From: Amycolatopsis bartoniae
GTDB lineage: Bacteria > Actinomycetota > Actinomycetes > Mycobacteriales > Pseudonocardiaceae
NCBI RefSeq assembly: GCF_014191255.1
Contig: NZ_JACHWH010000004.1
Coordinates: forward strand, 237,001-301,000
Reading direction: 5' to 3'
Length of the DNA stretch: 64,000 nucleotides
A program made the translations under genes and the position numbers. The notes under the pieces are model-generated. The model saw only the letters and a program-made list of their open reading frames with translations, ran no database searches and had not been told where the DNA came from. Position 1 is the first letter of the stretch; the number at the start of each line of letters is the position of its first letter. Below, piece after piece: positions 49,673-58,786 of the stretch.

Positions 49673-52477
49673 ATGACGGAGACCGTGACGACAGGCAGTA
49701 AGGGCGCGAAGCGGGACAAGCGCGGGCTCACCGTGGAGCGCGTGTTCACCACCGAGGGCGTGCACCCGTACGACGAGGTGAAGTGGGAACAGCGCGATGT
49801 GGTGATGACCAACTGGCGTGACGGTTCGGTCAACTTCGAACAGCGGGGCGTCGAGTTCCCCGAGTTCTGGTCGGTCAACGCCACCAACATCGTCACCAGC
49901 AAGTACTTCCGCGGTGCGGTCGGCAGCCCGCAGCGCGAGAACAGCCTCAAGCAGCTCATCGACCGGGTCGTGAAGACGTACGTCAGGGCGGGCACCGAAC
50001 ACGGCTACTTCGCCACCGGCGCCGACGCGGAGGTCTTCGAGCACGAGCTCACCTGGATGCTGCTGCACCAGGTGTTCAGCTTCAACTCCCCGGTCTGGTT
50101 CAACGTCGGCACCACGTCGAAGCAGCAGGTCAGCGCCTGCTTCATCCTCGCGGTCGACGACAACATGGACTCGATCCTCAACTGGTACAAGGAAGAGGGC
50201 CTGATCTTCAAGGGCGGTTCCGGTGCGGGGCTGAACCTCTCCCGCATTCGTTCCTCCAAGGAGCTGCTCTCGTCCGGCGGCACGGCCTCCGGCCCGGTCT
50301 CCTTCATGCGCGGCGCGGACGCGTCCGCGGGCACCATCAAGTCCGGCGGTGCCACCCGGCGCGCGGCGAAGATGGTCGTGCTCGACGTCGACCACCCCGA
50401 CATCGAGGAGTTCATCGCCACCAAGGCGCGCGAGGAAGAGAAGATCAAGGTCCTGCGCGACGCCGGGTTCGACATGGACCTCTCCGGCGCCGACATCCAC
50501 TCGGTGCAGTACCAGAACGCCAACAACTCGGTGCGCGTCAACGACGAGTTCATGCGCGCCGTCGAGTCGGGCGGCGAGTTCGGCCTGCGGGCGCGCCTGA
50601 CCGGCGAGGTCATCGAGAGCGTCGACGCCAAGAAGCTGTTCCGCTCGATGGCGCAGGCCGCGTGGGAGTGCGCCGACCCGGGCATCCAGTACGACAGCAC
50701 CATCAACGACTGGCACACCTGCCCCGAGTCGGGCCGCATCACCGCGTCCAACCCGTGCAGCGAGTACATGCACCTGGACAACTCCAGCTGCAACCTCGCG
50801 TCGCTGAACCTGCTGAAGTTCCTCAAGGACGACGGCTCGTTCGACGCGCAGCTGTTCGTCAAGGCCGTCGAGTTCGTCATCACCGCGATGGACATCTCGA
50901 TCTGCTTCGCGGACTTCCCCACCGAGGCGATCGGCGACACCACCCGCAAGTTCCGCCAGCTGGGCATCGGCTACGCCAACCTCGGCGCGCTGCTGATGGC
51001 CACCGGGCACGCCTACGACTCCGACGGCGGCCGCGCGCTGGCGGCGGCGATCACGTCGCTGATGACCGGCACCTCCTACCGCCGTTCGGCCGAGCTGGCC
51101 GGCATCGTCGGCGCGTACGAGGGCTACACCCGCAACGCCGAGGCGCACCAGCGCGTCATGCGCAAGCACGCCGCGGCCAACGACGCGATCCGCACGATGC
51201 ACTCCAACGACGTCGCGATCCGCGACGTGGCGACCCGGGAGTGGCAGCGCGGCATCGAGATCGGCGCGCGCAACGGCTGGCGCAACGCGCAGGCCAGCGT
51301 GCTCGCCCCCACCGGCACCATCGGCTTCATGATGGACTGCGACACCACCGGTATCGAGCCGGACTTCTCGCTGGTCAAGTTCAAGAAGCTGGTCGGCGGC
51401 GGGTCGATGCAGATCGTCAACCAGACCGTGCCGCGCGCGCTCAAGGCACTGGGCTACCAGGACGAGCAGATCGAGGCGATCGTCGAGTACATCTCGCAGC
51501 ACGGGCACGTCGTGGACGCGCCGGGGCTGCGGCCGGAGCACTACGAGGTGTTCGACTGCGCGGTCGGTGAGCGTTCGATCGCCCCGATCGGCCACGTGCG
51601 GATGATGGCCGCGGTGCAGCCGTTCATCTCGGGCGCGATCTCGAAGACCGTCAACATGCCGGAGTCGGCGACGGTCGAGGACGTCGAGCACATCTACTTC
51701 GAGGGCTGGAAGCTGGGCCTGAAGGCGCTCGCGATCTACCGCGACAACTGCAAGGTCGGCCAGCCGCTGTCGACGGCGAAGAAGTCCGAGGCGAAGGCGG
51801 TTGCCGAGCCCGAGAAGGTCGTCGAGTACAAGCCGGTCCGCAAGCGGCTGCCGAAGAAGCGCCCGAGCCAGACGCTGTCGTTCACCGTCGGTGGCGCCGA
51901 GGGCTACCTGCACGCGGGCTCGTATCCGGACGACGGGCTCGGCGAGATCTTCGTCAAGCTGGGCAAGCAGGGCTCGACCCTGGCCGGCGTGATGGACGCG
52001 TTCTCGATGTCGATCTCGGTGGGTCTGCAGTACGGGATCCCGCTGGAGTTCTACGTCTCGAAGTTCTCGAACCTGCGCTTCGAGCCGGCCGGCATGACGG
52101 ACGACCCGGACATCCGCATCGCGACGAGCGTGCTGGACTACCTGTTCCGCCGGCTGGCGCTGGACTACCTGCCGTACGAGAAGCGCGCGCAGCTGGGCAT
52201 CTTCACGGCGGAGGAGCGCACCGCGCAGGTCGAGGCGTCGGACTACGGCGCGGCGGCGCCGGACAGCGTCGACCTGGAGGAGCTGCGCAGCACGGTGGAG
52301 TCGAAGCAGCAGGAGGTCGTCGAGACGCAGGCCGCCCACAGCACCGCGGAGCTGATGGACCTGCACCTCGGCAAGGCGAACGACGCCCCGCTGTGCATGA
52401 CCTGCGGCACGAAGATGCGCCCCGCGGGCTCGTGCTACGCCTGCGAAGGCTGCGGCGCCACGTCGGGCTGCAGCTGA
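49673..52477 (+). CDS. nrdJ: Vitamin B12-dependent ribonucleotide reductase (class II)
   Basis: A 934-residue class II reductase that makes dNDPs with an adenosylcobalamin radical and without oxygen. Motifs include VFSFNSPVWFN, KGGSGAGLNLSRIRSS, the active-site NPCSEYMHLDNSSCNLASLNL (Asn, Cys, Glu), and the later APTGTIGFMMDCDTTG segment. The C-terminus ends with a cysteine-rich zinc-type tail (CMTCGTKMRPAGSCYACEGCG), which helps re-reduce the active site. ATG at 49673 has GGGAGAGGGA upstream. No cobalamin riboswitch was seen before the operon. A strong terminator follows. Confidence 0.96.
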   Translation: MTETVTTGSKGAKRDKRGLTVERVFTTEGVHPYDEVKWEQRDVVMTNWRDGSVNFEQRGVEFPEFWSVNATNIVTSKYFRGAVGSPQRENSLKQLIDRVVKTYVRAGTEHGYFATGADAEVFEHELTWMLLHQVFSFNSPVWFNVGTTSKQQVSACFILAVDDNMDSILNWYKEEGLIFKGGSGAGLNLSRIRSSKELLSSGGTASGPVSFMRGADASAGTIKSGGATRRAAKMVVLDVDHPDIEEFIATKAREEEKIKVLRDAGFDMDLSGADIHSVQYQNANNSVRVNDEFMRAVESGGEFGLRARLTGEVIESVDAKKLFRSMAQAAWECADPGIQYDSTINDWHTCPESGRITASNPCSEYMHLDNSSCNLASLNLLKFLKDDGSFDAQLFVKAVEFVITAMDISICFADFPTEAIGDTTRKFRQLGIGYANLGALLMATGHAYDSDGGRALAAAITSLMTGTSYRRSAELAGIVGAYEGYTRNAEAHQRVMRKHAAANDAIRTMHSNDVAIRDVATREWQRGIEIGARNGWRNAQASVLAPTGTIGFMMDCDTTGIEPDFSLVKFKKLVGGGSMQIVNQTVPRALKALGYQDEQIEAIVEYISQHGHVVDAPGLRPEHYEVFDCAVGERSIAPIGHVRMMAAVQPFISGAISKTVNMPESATVEDVEHIYFEGWKLGLKALAIYRDNCKVGQPLSTAKKSEAKAVAEPEKVVEYKPVRKRLPKKRPSQTLSFTVGGAEGYLHAGSYPDDGLGEIFVKLGKQGSTLAGVMDAFSMSISVGLQYGIPLEFYVSKFSNLRFEPAGMTDDPDIRIATSVLDYLFRRLALDYLPYEKRAQLGIFTAEERTAQVEASDYGAAAPDSVDLEELRSTVESKQQEVVETQAAHSTAELMDLHLGKANDAPLCMTCGTKMRPAGSCYACEGCGATSGCS

Positions 52478-52489
52478 CCGACGCGTGAA

Positions 52490-52533
52490 CCGGGGCCGGA
52501 GGTCGTCAGTCGACCTCCGGCCCCGGTTTTTTT
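52490..52533 (+). terminator. Strong intrinsic terminator of nrdRJ
   Basis: A perfect 16-bp stem: CCGGGGCCGGAGGTCG at 52490-52505 and its complement at 52511-52526, followed by seven T residues and a G. It is the clearest rho-independent terminator in the window. Confidence 0.95.
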
Positions 52534-52575
52534 GTTGTGCTTCCGGTTGTCCGGGCATACCTCACTCCAACTGCC

Positions 52576-52600
52576 TTAGCACTAACTAGATACGTGCTAA
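52576..52600 (+). promoter_or_regulatory. Inverted repeat operator and leaderless promoter of the MarR gene
   Basis: TTAGCAC (52576-52582) and GTGCTAA (52594-52600) form an inverted repeat with an 11-bp centre. A -10 candidate TAAACT (52598-52603) overlaps the right arm and lies seven bases before the GTG start, so the transcript may be leaderless. Autorepression by the MarR protein is likely. Confidence 0.7.
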
Positions 52601-52610
52601 ACTAAATCTC

Positions 52611-53033
52611 GTGAACCTGCGGGACGTGTTCGACGACCTGATCCGCTTCGAGGTGCTCCTCTGGAACGCCCTCGACGCCCGGCTGCGGGACGAGGTCGGC
52701 CTGCCGCTCGGCAGCCTCGACGTCATGCGCATCGTCGCCCGCACGTCGAACTGCCGCGTGTACGACATCGCCACCGCCCTCGGCATCACCGTCGGCGGCA
52801 CGAGCCAGGCCGTCGACCGGCTGGAGAAACGGGGCCTTTGCGCGCGGCGGCCGAACCCGGACGACCGGCGCTCTTCGCTCGTCGAGCTCACGCCGGAGGG
52901 GCAGGAGCTGCTCGAAGCCGCCCTTCCCGTCTTCGACCGCGAGCTGGAACGCCACCTCCGCGTGCCCGGTCTGGACCGGTTCGCCGCGGAACTCACCACC
53001 CTCCGCGCCAGCGCGGAGCGGAACCGAACCTGA
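52611..53033 (+). CDS. MarR family regulator
   Basis: A 140-residue MarR protein starting at GTG 52611. The winged helix includes SNCRVYDIATALGITVGGTSQAVDRLEKRGL and the wing RRPNPDDRRSSLVELTPEGQELL with the usual DDRR motif. N- and C-terminal helices form the dimer interface. The oxidoreductase gene follows 10 bp downstream, so the pair is one operon under the inverted repeat at 52576-52600. Confidence 0.9.
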   Translation: MNLRDVFDDLIRFEVLLWNALDARLRDEVGLPLGSLDVMRIVARTSNCRVYDIATALGITVGGTSQAVDRLEKRGLCARRPNPDDRRSSLVELTPEGQELLEAALPVFDRELERHLRVPGLDRFAAELTTLRASAERNRT

Positions 53034-53043
53034 GGAGTTTCCC

Positions 53044-53967
53044 ATGACCACATCCGCGCGTGCCGTGCGTTTCGACCGCTACGGCGACCGCGACGTGCTC
53101 TACGTCGCCGAGGTGCCGGTGCCCGAACCGGCGCCCGGCGAAGTCCTCGTCGCCGTCCGGGCCGCCGGCATCAACCCCGGCGAGGCCGCGATCCGCAAGG
53201 GCCTCATGCGGGAGAGCTTCCCCGGAACCCTGCCGTCCGGCCAAGGCAGCGACCTGGCGGGCGTCGTCGCCGCGCTCGGCGAAGGTGTCACCGGGTTCCA
53301 GGTCGGCGACGAGGTCCTCGGCTACTCGTGGCAGCGCTCCAGCCAGGCGACGCACGTGGTCGTGCCCGCCACGCAGCTCGTGCCGAAGCCGCCGGCGCTG
53401 AGCTGGGAGCAGGCCGGCTCGCTGTACGTCGTGGGCGCCACCGCGTACGCGGCCGTACGCGCGATCGACCCGAAGCCCGGCGAGACTGTCGCCGTGTCCG
53501 CCGCGGCGGGGGGCGTCGGCACGCTCGTCGTGCAGCTGCTCGTGCTGCGCGGAGCCCGGGTGCTCGGCATCGCGTCCCCGGCGAACGACGCCTGGCTCAC
53601 CGAGCACGACGTCACGCCCGTGCACTACGGCGACGGCTTGGCCGAACGGCTCAAGGAGGCCGGGCCCGTCGACGCGTTCATCGACCTGTTCGGCCCCGAG
53701 TACGTCGAGCTCGCCGTCGCACTGGGTGTCCCCGCCGACCGGATCGACACGATCATCTCTTTCGAGAAGGCTGCCGAAGTGGGCGCGAAAGCCGAAGGCA
53801 GCATGGCCGCCTCGACGCCCGAGGTGCTCACCGAGATGGCGGACCTCGTCGCGTCCGGCAAGGTCGAACTGCCCATCGCGGCGACGTATCCGCTCGACCG
53901 GGTCGCCGACGCCTTCGCCGAGCTCGAACAGCGCCACACCCGCGGCAAGATCGTGTTGCTGCCCTGA
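53044..53967 (+). CDS. NADPH:quinone-type oxidoreductase (MDR superfamily)
   Basis: A 307-residue medium-chain dehydrogenase/reductase without the zinc ligands. The GroES-like part has PEPAPGEVLVAVRAAGINPGEAAIR and GSDLAGVVAALGEGVTGFQVGDEVLGY; the nucleotide-binding motif is VAVSAAAGGVGTLVVQLLVLRGARVLGIASPAN. It probably reduces quinones or enals with NADPH. Cotranscribed with the MarR gene, whose signal may be an electrophile or quinone. Confidence 0.88.
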   Translation: MTTSARAVRFDRYGDRDVLYVAEVPVPEPAPGEVLVAVRAAGINPGEAAIRKGLMRESFPGTLPSGQGSDLAGVVAALGEGVTGFQVGDEVLGYSWQRSSQATHVVVPATQLVPKPPALSWEQAGSLYVVGATAYAAVRAIDPKPGETVAVSAAAGGVGTLVVQLLVLRGARVLGIASPANDAWLTEHDVTPVHYGDGLAERLKEAGPVDAFIDLFGPEYVELAVALGVPADRIDTIISFEKAAEVGAKAEGSMAASTPEVLTEMADLVASGKVELPIAATYPLDRVADAFAELEQRHTRGKIVLLP

Positions 53968-53974
53968 CGGAACC

Positions 53975-54002
53975 GGCCGGGCGGGCACGCTCCCGCCCGG
54001 CC
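53975..54002. terminator. Bidirectional terminator between convergent genes
   Basis: GGCCGGGCGGG (53975-53985) and CCCGCCCGGCC (53992-54002) form an 11-bp stem with a six-base loop between the oxidoreductase stop and the prolyl oligopeptidase stop. Confidence 0.82.
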
Positions 54003-54009
54003 ACGACCG

Positions 54010-56016
54010 TCAGTACTTCAGCTGCGACCACAGGAACTCGAACAGCAGCGCCCACTTCTGCGCCAGCTGCTCGTTGTCCGCCGCCGCGCCGTGCCCGCCT
54101 TCGATGTTCTCGTGGTAGCGCACGCCGTACCCCAGCTCACGCAGCTTCGCGACCATCTTGCGGGCGTGGCCCGGATGCACGCGATCGTCGCGTGTGGACG
54201 TCATGAACAGCGTCGGCGGATAGTCGCGTCCACTGTGGACGTTCTGGTACGGCGAGTACTTCGAGATGTACTCCCACTGGGCCGGGTCGTCCGGGTCGCC
54301 GTACTCCGCCATCCACGACGCGCCGGCGAGCAGCAGGTGGTAGCGGCGCATGTCCAGCAGCGGCACCTGGCACACGATCGCGCCGAACAGCTCCGGGTAG
54401 CGGGTGAGCATGACGCCCATCAGCAACCCGCCGTTGCTGCCACCGTGCGTGCCCAGCTTCTCGCGCGTGGTGATGCCGCGCTCGACGAGGTCCTGCGCCA
54501 CGGCGGCGAAGTCCTCGTACACGAGGTACCGGTTCTCCTTCATCGCCCGCGTGTGCCACGAGGGCCCGTACTCGCCGCCACCCCGGATGTTCGCCAGCAC
54601 GTACGTGCCGCCGCGCGCGAGCCAGCCGCGGCCGAGCACGCCGCTGTAGTCGGGCAGTCGCGACACCTCGAACCCGCCGTACCCGGTGAGCATCGTCGGG
54701 CCGCCCTCGGCGCGGGGTCGCACGACGAAGTACGGGATGCGCGTGCCATCGCGGGACGTGGCGAAGTACTGGTCGACCGTCATGCCCTCGCTGTCGAACC
54801 GCGCGGGCGACTGCTTGAGCACCTCGGTCTCGCCGCCGAGGTGCCCGTACCGCAGCGTCGGCGGCTCGGTGAACCCGCTGGTGCTGAGAAAGTATTCGTC
54901 GCTTTCGTCCGGATCGGTGTCGAGGATCTGAGCGACGCCGAGCGGCGGACCCGCCGGCATCGGCTCCCGGCGCCACCCCTCGGTCGGCGTCAGCACGTGC
55001 AGCTCGGTGCGCACATCGGACAGCGTGGTGAGCACGAGGTGGTTGCGCGTCCAGTCGTACGCCTCCAGCGAGGTGCTGGCGTCGGGCTCGAACAGGACGG
55101 TCAGGTCACGCGACCCGGCGAGGTAGTCGTCGAACCGGGCGGCGAGCAGCGTGCCGGCGTCGTAGACCCGGTCGTCGAGCTGCCACGGAGAGCGCGTGCG
55201 GATCAGCAGCCACTCGCGGTGAGCCGAGATCCGCGCGTCCTCCGGCACGTCGATGCGCACCAGCCCGTCGTCGGTGCGGAGGTATTGCTCCGTCCGGTAG
55301 AAATCCGGGGAGCTGCCGACGATGTCCCGTTCGAAACCCGGTGTCGGATCGTGGAACGCGAACGCCGCAACGTCCTCCAGCTTGCCTTCGTAGACGGTGA
55401 CGGCCTCGGACAACGGCGTGCCGCGGCGCCATTCCTTCATGATCCGCGGATAACCCGACGTGGTGAGCGAGCCTTCCCCGAAATCGGTGCCGACGTAGAT
55501 CAGGTCCTCGGAAATCCACCCGACACGGCTCTTGGCCTCGGGCAGCTGGTAACCGTCCTCGACGAACTCGTGCCGGTCCAGGTCGAACTCGCGCACCACC
55601 GTGGCATCGGCACCGCCGCGTGACAGTTCGACCAGCGCGCGCCGGAAGCCGGGACGCAGGACGCTCGCGCCCTGCCACACCCAGTTCTCGCCCTCGGCGG
55701 TGGCCAGCGCGTCGACGTCGAGCAGGACCTCCCAGTCCGGCCGGTCCTTGCGGTACTCCGCCAAGGTGGTGCGTCGCCACAACCCGCGCGGGTTGGCTGC
55801 GTCCTGCCAGAAGTTGTAGAGGTACTCGCCGCGCCTGAAGACGTACGGAATCCGGTCGTCCGCGTCGAGCACTTCGCGGATCTCCGCGCGCAGCTGTCTG
55901 AACCGCTCGCTGCGGGACATCTCCCCAAGGGTTTCGGCGTTGCGCGCGCGCACCCAGTCGAGCGCCGCTTCGCCGGTCACGTCTTCGAGCCACAGAAAGG
56001 GGTCTTCGTCAGCCAT
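54010..56016 (-). CDS. Prolyl oligopeptidase family serine peptidase
   Basis: A 668-residue S9A-type peptidase. The propeller fills about residues 60-400; the catalytic alpha/beta-hydrolase domain contains GTHGGSNGGLLMGVMLTR (nucleophile Ser), MTSTRDDRVHPGHARKM (Asp) and NIEGGHGAAADNEQL (His). The start MADEDPFLWLEDVTGEAALDWV is typical of the family. No signal peptide, so it should act in the cytosol on short proline-containing peptides. ATG at 56016. Confidence 0.92.
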   Translation of the reverse strand: MADEDPFLWLEDVTGEAALDWVRARNAETLGEMSRSERFRQLRAEIREVLDADDRIPYVFRRGEYLYNFWQDAANPRGLWRRTTLAEYRKDRPDWEVLLDVDALATAEGENWVWQGASVLRPGFRRALVELSRGGADATVVREFDLDRHEFVEDGYQLPEAKSRVGWISEDLIYVGTDFGEGSLTTSGYPRIMKEWRRGTPLSEAVTVYEGKLEDVAAFAFHDPTPGFERDIVGSSPDFYRTEQYLRTDDGLVRIDVPEDARISAHREWLLIRTRSPWQLDDRVYDAGTLLAARFDDYLAGSRDLTVLFEPDASTSLEAYDWTRNHLVLTTLSDVRTELHVLTPTEGWRREPMPAGPPLGVAQILDTDPDESDEYFLSTSGFTEPPTLRYGHLGGETEVLKQSPARFDSEGMTVDQYFATSRDGTRIPYFVVRPRAEGGPTMLTGYGGFEVSRLPDYSGVLGRGWLARGGTYVLANIRGGGEYGPSWHTRAMKENRYLVYEDFAAVAQDLVERGITTREKLGTHGGSNGGLLMGVMLTRYPELFGAIVCQVPLLDMRRYHLLLAGASWMAEYGDPDDPAQWEYISKYSPYQNVHSGRDYPPTLFMTSTRDDRVHPGHARKMVAKLRELGYGVRYHENIEGGHGAAADNEQLAQKWALLFEFLWSQLKY

Positions 56017-56172
56017 GCGGACCAGTCTGCCAGGTGCGGGGCGTTTTCCGTGCCGGTTCGATTACCGCCGGTTCGCGTGGGAAAGGAGGCCCGGTATCGC
56101 CCGAATCGTGGCTTTCCCCGGACGAGCGTCGCCCCTAACCTGGTGTGAAGCAGATCACCTCGGAGGTGTCGG

Positions 56173-56601
56173 ATGCGGATCGCGGACGTGTTGCGGACCA
56201 AGGGCGACTCGGTGGCCACGGTCTCCCCGGACACCACGGTTGCCGGGTTGCTGGCCGGGCTCGCCGAGCACAACGTCGGCGCGATGCCGGTGGTCGAGGC
56301 CGGCGAGGTGGTGGGCATCGTCTCCGAACGCGACGTCGTGCGCAAGCTGCACGAACGCGGCGAGGGGCTGCTGGCCAGGCCGGTCTCGGAGATCATGACC
56401 ACGATCGTGGCGACGTGCACCCCGCGTGACTCGGTGGACGACCTGAGCGTGCTGATGACGCAGCGGCGGATCCGCCACGTACCGGTGGTGGAGGACGGCA
56501 GGCTCGCCGGGATCATCAGCATCGGTGACGTGGTGAAGACCCGGATGGAGGAACTGGAGGCCAACCAGGAGCAGCTCCAGGCTTACATCGCTCAGGGCTG
56601 A
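56173..56601 (+). CDS. CBS-pair domain protein
   Basis: A 142-residue protein made of two CBS domains: VATVSPDTTVAGLLAGLAEHNVGAMPVVEAGEVVGIVSERDVVRKL and TIVATCTPRDSVDDLSVLM with RIRHVPVVEDGRLAGIISIGDVV. Such pairs bind adenine nucleotides and sense energy state. A C-terminal helix follows (RMEELEANQEQLQAYI). GGAGGTGTCGG precedes the ATG. Its 3' end overlaps that of the DUF2293 gene by 10 bp, tail to tail. Confidence 0.88.
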   Translation: MRIADVLRTKGDSVATVSPDTTVAGLLAGLAEHNVGAMPVVEAGEVVGIVSERDVVRKLHERGEGLLARPVSEIMTTIVATCTPRDSVDDLSVLMTQRRIRHVPVVEDGRLAGIISIGDVVKTRMEELEANQEQLQAYIAQG

Positions 56602-57647
56602 GGGCGCTCCCAGCGCACCAGCACCCGGTCGATGTCCCTGCGGATCCGGTCGCGGGCCTCGGCTCGCGGGACGCCCGCCATCAGCATGGCGTCGTAGTCG
56701 GTGTCCTCGTGCCGGACCGAGGCGATGACGGCCAGCCGCACGGCGTTCTCGTCGAGGGCGCGTCCCGCCGCGGACCGGCCAACCCGGCCGCTGCCCCGCG
56801 TGCCGGCGTGCGCCGCGATGGCGTCGGCCCGGTCGCAGCCCGGGAACAGCCGCCGGATCTCGGCGGCCATCGCGGCCTGGAACTCGACGTCCTGCTCGGC
56901 GCGGCGCACCGCGTCCCGCTCGCGTCGCCGCGCGCGGACGTCCTCGTCGGCCAGGCACTGGCTCTCGGCCCGCTCCAGCGCCGCCTCCTCGACCAGGATC
57001 CCTTGCCGCTCATAGCGTTTCCGCCGTTTGTTGAACCGGGACACGAGCACGGCGAGCGTGCTCTCCTTCTTCGCGCGCCGGGACAACGCGGCGTTGCCCG
57101 ACGGCAGGAACACGAGGTGGTCGAAGTCCGCGCAGGACAGGCACAGCGAACGGTCTTCCTCGGGGTACTGGAACTCGCCCGCGGCGGAGCGCGTGCCGCA
57201 GCTCGCGCACGTCCAGTCGGCCGGAGCGACCACCGCCACGAGATCCGGCGCCTGGTTCTGCCGTGCTTCGAGCTTTTCCCGCTGCTTCTCCGACAGGTCC
57301 GGTGAAACCCAGTGCGTGCGGAAAACCCGTTGCAGCGACTCGTCTTCGGTGAACACGAGCGGCCGCCGGTCCCGCGTGCCCGCGAGGTACGCCGCTTCGC
57401 TCGGCTGGAGTCCGCGTCCGCGTGCCCAGTCCCGCAGGTGCTCGAACGCCGTCAGGACCTTCACGCCGTCGACCGGCAGGCGTTCCGCGAGGGACCCGGG
57501 CCGGCCCCGCCGCCACTCCTCGACGGCGGACGCCTGCAGCCACCGCAACCCCACGAGCACGTCGACCGGCGCCACGTACTTCTGCTTGCGCAGCACCGCT
57601 TCCGCGGCTTCCGCGACCCGGCGCTGGAGTTTGGGTTGATCGCCCAC
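56592..57647 (-). CDS. DUF2293 protein with zinc-ribbon-like motif
   Basis: A 351-residue protein. GTG at 57647 is chosen because the frame upstream belongs to the dead response regulator. Residues about 140-180 hold a zinc-ribbon-like motif (CASCGTRSAAGEF ... LCLSCADF), followed by a Lys/Arg-rich helix (SRFNKRRKRYERQGILVEEAALERAESQCLADE). The C-terminal 90 residues (FPGCDRADAIAAHAGTRGSGRVGRSAAGRAL, AVIASVRHEDTDYDAMLMAGVPRAEARDRIRRDID) match the DUF2293 domain. Function unknown. Confidence 0.78.
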   Translation of the reverse strand: MGDQPKLQRRVAEAAEAVLRKQKYVAPVDVLVGLRWLQASAVEEWRRGRPGSLAERLPVDGVKVLTAFEHLRDWARGRGLQPSEAAYLAGTRDRRPLVFTEDESLQRVFRTHWVSPDLSEKQREKLEARQNQAPDLVAVVAPADWTCASCGTRSAAGEFQYPEEDRSLCLSCADFDHLVFLPSGNAALSRRAKKESTLAVLVSRFNKRRKRYERQGILVEEAALERAESQCLADEDVRARRRERDAVRRAEQDVEFQAAMAAEIRRLFPGCDRADAIAAHAGTRGSGRVGRSAAGRALDENAVRLAVIASVRHEDTDYDAMLMAGVPRAEARDRIRRDIDRVLVRWERPQP

Positions 57648-57664
57648 GACCCACGACTTTAGTC

Positions 57665-58245
57665 CGCCGGCGTTTGCAGTGGTGGACGAGACCCGCGCGA
57701 AGGCCACGGCCTGGGCGCGGTCACGTAGCCCGCCTTCGCGAGCAGGTGGTTGACGTGCGTCTTCACCGTCGCCTGGCTGATGAACAGGGTGCGCGCGATC
57801 TCGGCGTTGGACAGTCCGCCCGCGATCAGCCGGAGTACCTCGACCTCGCGGGCGGTGAGCCCTGGCGACCTGCTCCGCGCGCGATGCCGGGGCGCGGCAG
57901 TTGGGAGTCCACAGTAGACGCCCGTTCGCTGCGGAGCGCAACGCACGCGCGATCGACTCCGCGTCGGCGTCCTTCGTCAGGTAGCCACGGGAGCCCGCGC
58001 GCAGCGCCGACAGCAGCGAGTCGTCGGCATAGGACGACCGTCTCCGTGCCGGGGTGCTCCGCGCGCCCCGTTCCGTTCGCTGTCACGCCGTCGCAGCGGG
58101 GCATCCGCAGGTCGACCAGGAGCATGTCCGGCGCCAGCTCGGCGACGAGCCGCAGGGCCTCGACGCCGTCCGCCGCCACACCAACGTGGTCGATCTCGGG
58201 CAACAAACCCAACAGGGTGACCAGGCCCTCGCGGACCACCGCTCC
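57665..58245 (-). pseudogene. Broken LuxR-type (NarL family) response regulator
   Basis: Three frames together spell a response regulator. Receiver: AVVREGLVTLLGLLPEIDHVGVAADGVEAL with the phosphoryl-acceptor in DMLLVDLRMPRCDGVTA (Asp codon near 58113). Next frame: [38 protein letters not shown]. Then the LuxR helix-turn-helix, [41 protein letters not shown] (about 57862-57730), with the last helix ([12 protein letters not shown]) in yet another frame. At least two frameshifts, and loss of the first receiver strand, show that it is dead. No partner kinase is nearby. Confidence 0.85.
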
Positions 58246-58480
58246 GGTCAGCCACTCCGCGACTCCGCGACGCCGCGGCTCAGCCGCCACCCCGCGACTC
58301 CGCCACTCCGCTGTCGCTCCGGTTAGCCACCCCGCCGCTCCGCGACTCTGCGGTTCACTCACCCCGCCGCTCCGCGACTCTGCGGCTCCCCCATCGCTCC
58401 GGTCAGCCGCTCCGCCACCCCGCCACCCCCGCCACCCCGCGACTCCGCCGCCGCTCCGGTCAGCCATTACCTCCTCAACC
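58246..58480. repeat. G/C-rich minisatellite-like tract at the 5' end of the broken regulator
   Basis: The tract repeats words such as TCGCTCCGGTCAGCC (four or five variants) and CCGCCGCTCCGCGACTCTGCGG (at least two near-identical copies). On the minus strand the word GTGGCTGACCGGAGCG occurs right where the receiver start should be, so the array may have grown from that piece of the gene. The strand bias (C-rich on plus) is strong. Confidence 0.75.
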
Positions 58481-58687
58481 ACCACCCCTACTCCGCTCTT
58501 CTGGTCGCCCGCTTTCCGCCAGCCGTTCACCCACCCGCCCTGGCCAGTCGCCCGTTCCCCCCTTCCACAACCGTCGTTCCGTCCCCGCCACTATCCGACT
58601 TCCGTGGCCGCAGACAATCTGCCACCCCGCCGTCGCATCGTCGCCGCCTTTCCCACGTACCAGCCTCACCCCAGATCCACCCTCCGA

Positions 58688-58734
58688 TGTGGACAAATCG
58701 CCGCCAGTTATCCACACCACCCCCCTTATCCACA
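58688..58734. promoter_or_regulatory. Cluster of three DnaA boxes
   Basis: Three perfect or near-perfect DnaA boxes fall within 47 bp: TTGTCCACA on the minus strand (58688-58696), TTATCCACA on the plus strand at 58708-58716 and again at 58726-58734. The two plus-strand boxes are 18 bp apart. They lie 53-100 bp upstream of the DUF4192 gene in non-coding DNA (58481-58786), which shows no other gene. This could be a DnaA-titration site or a DnaA-controlled promoter. Confidence 0.65.
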
Positions 58735-58786
58735 GCCGGCCAAACTTTTTCCCATCGAGGCTCCCGCATGCGCCATTGTGGAAACC

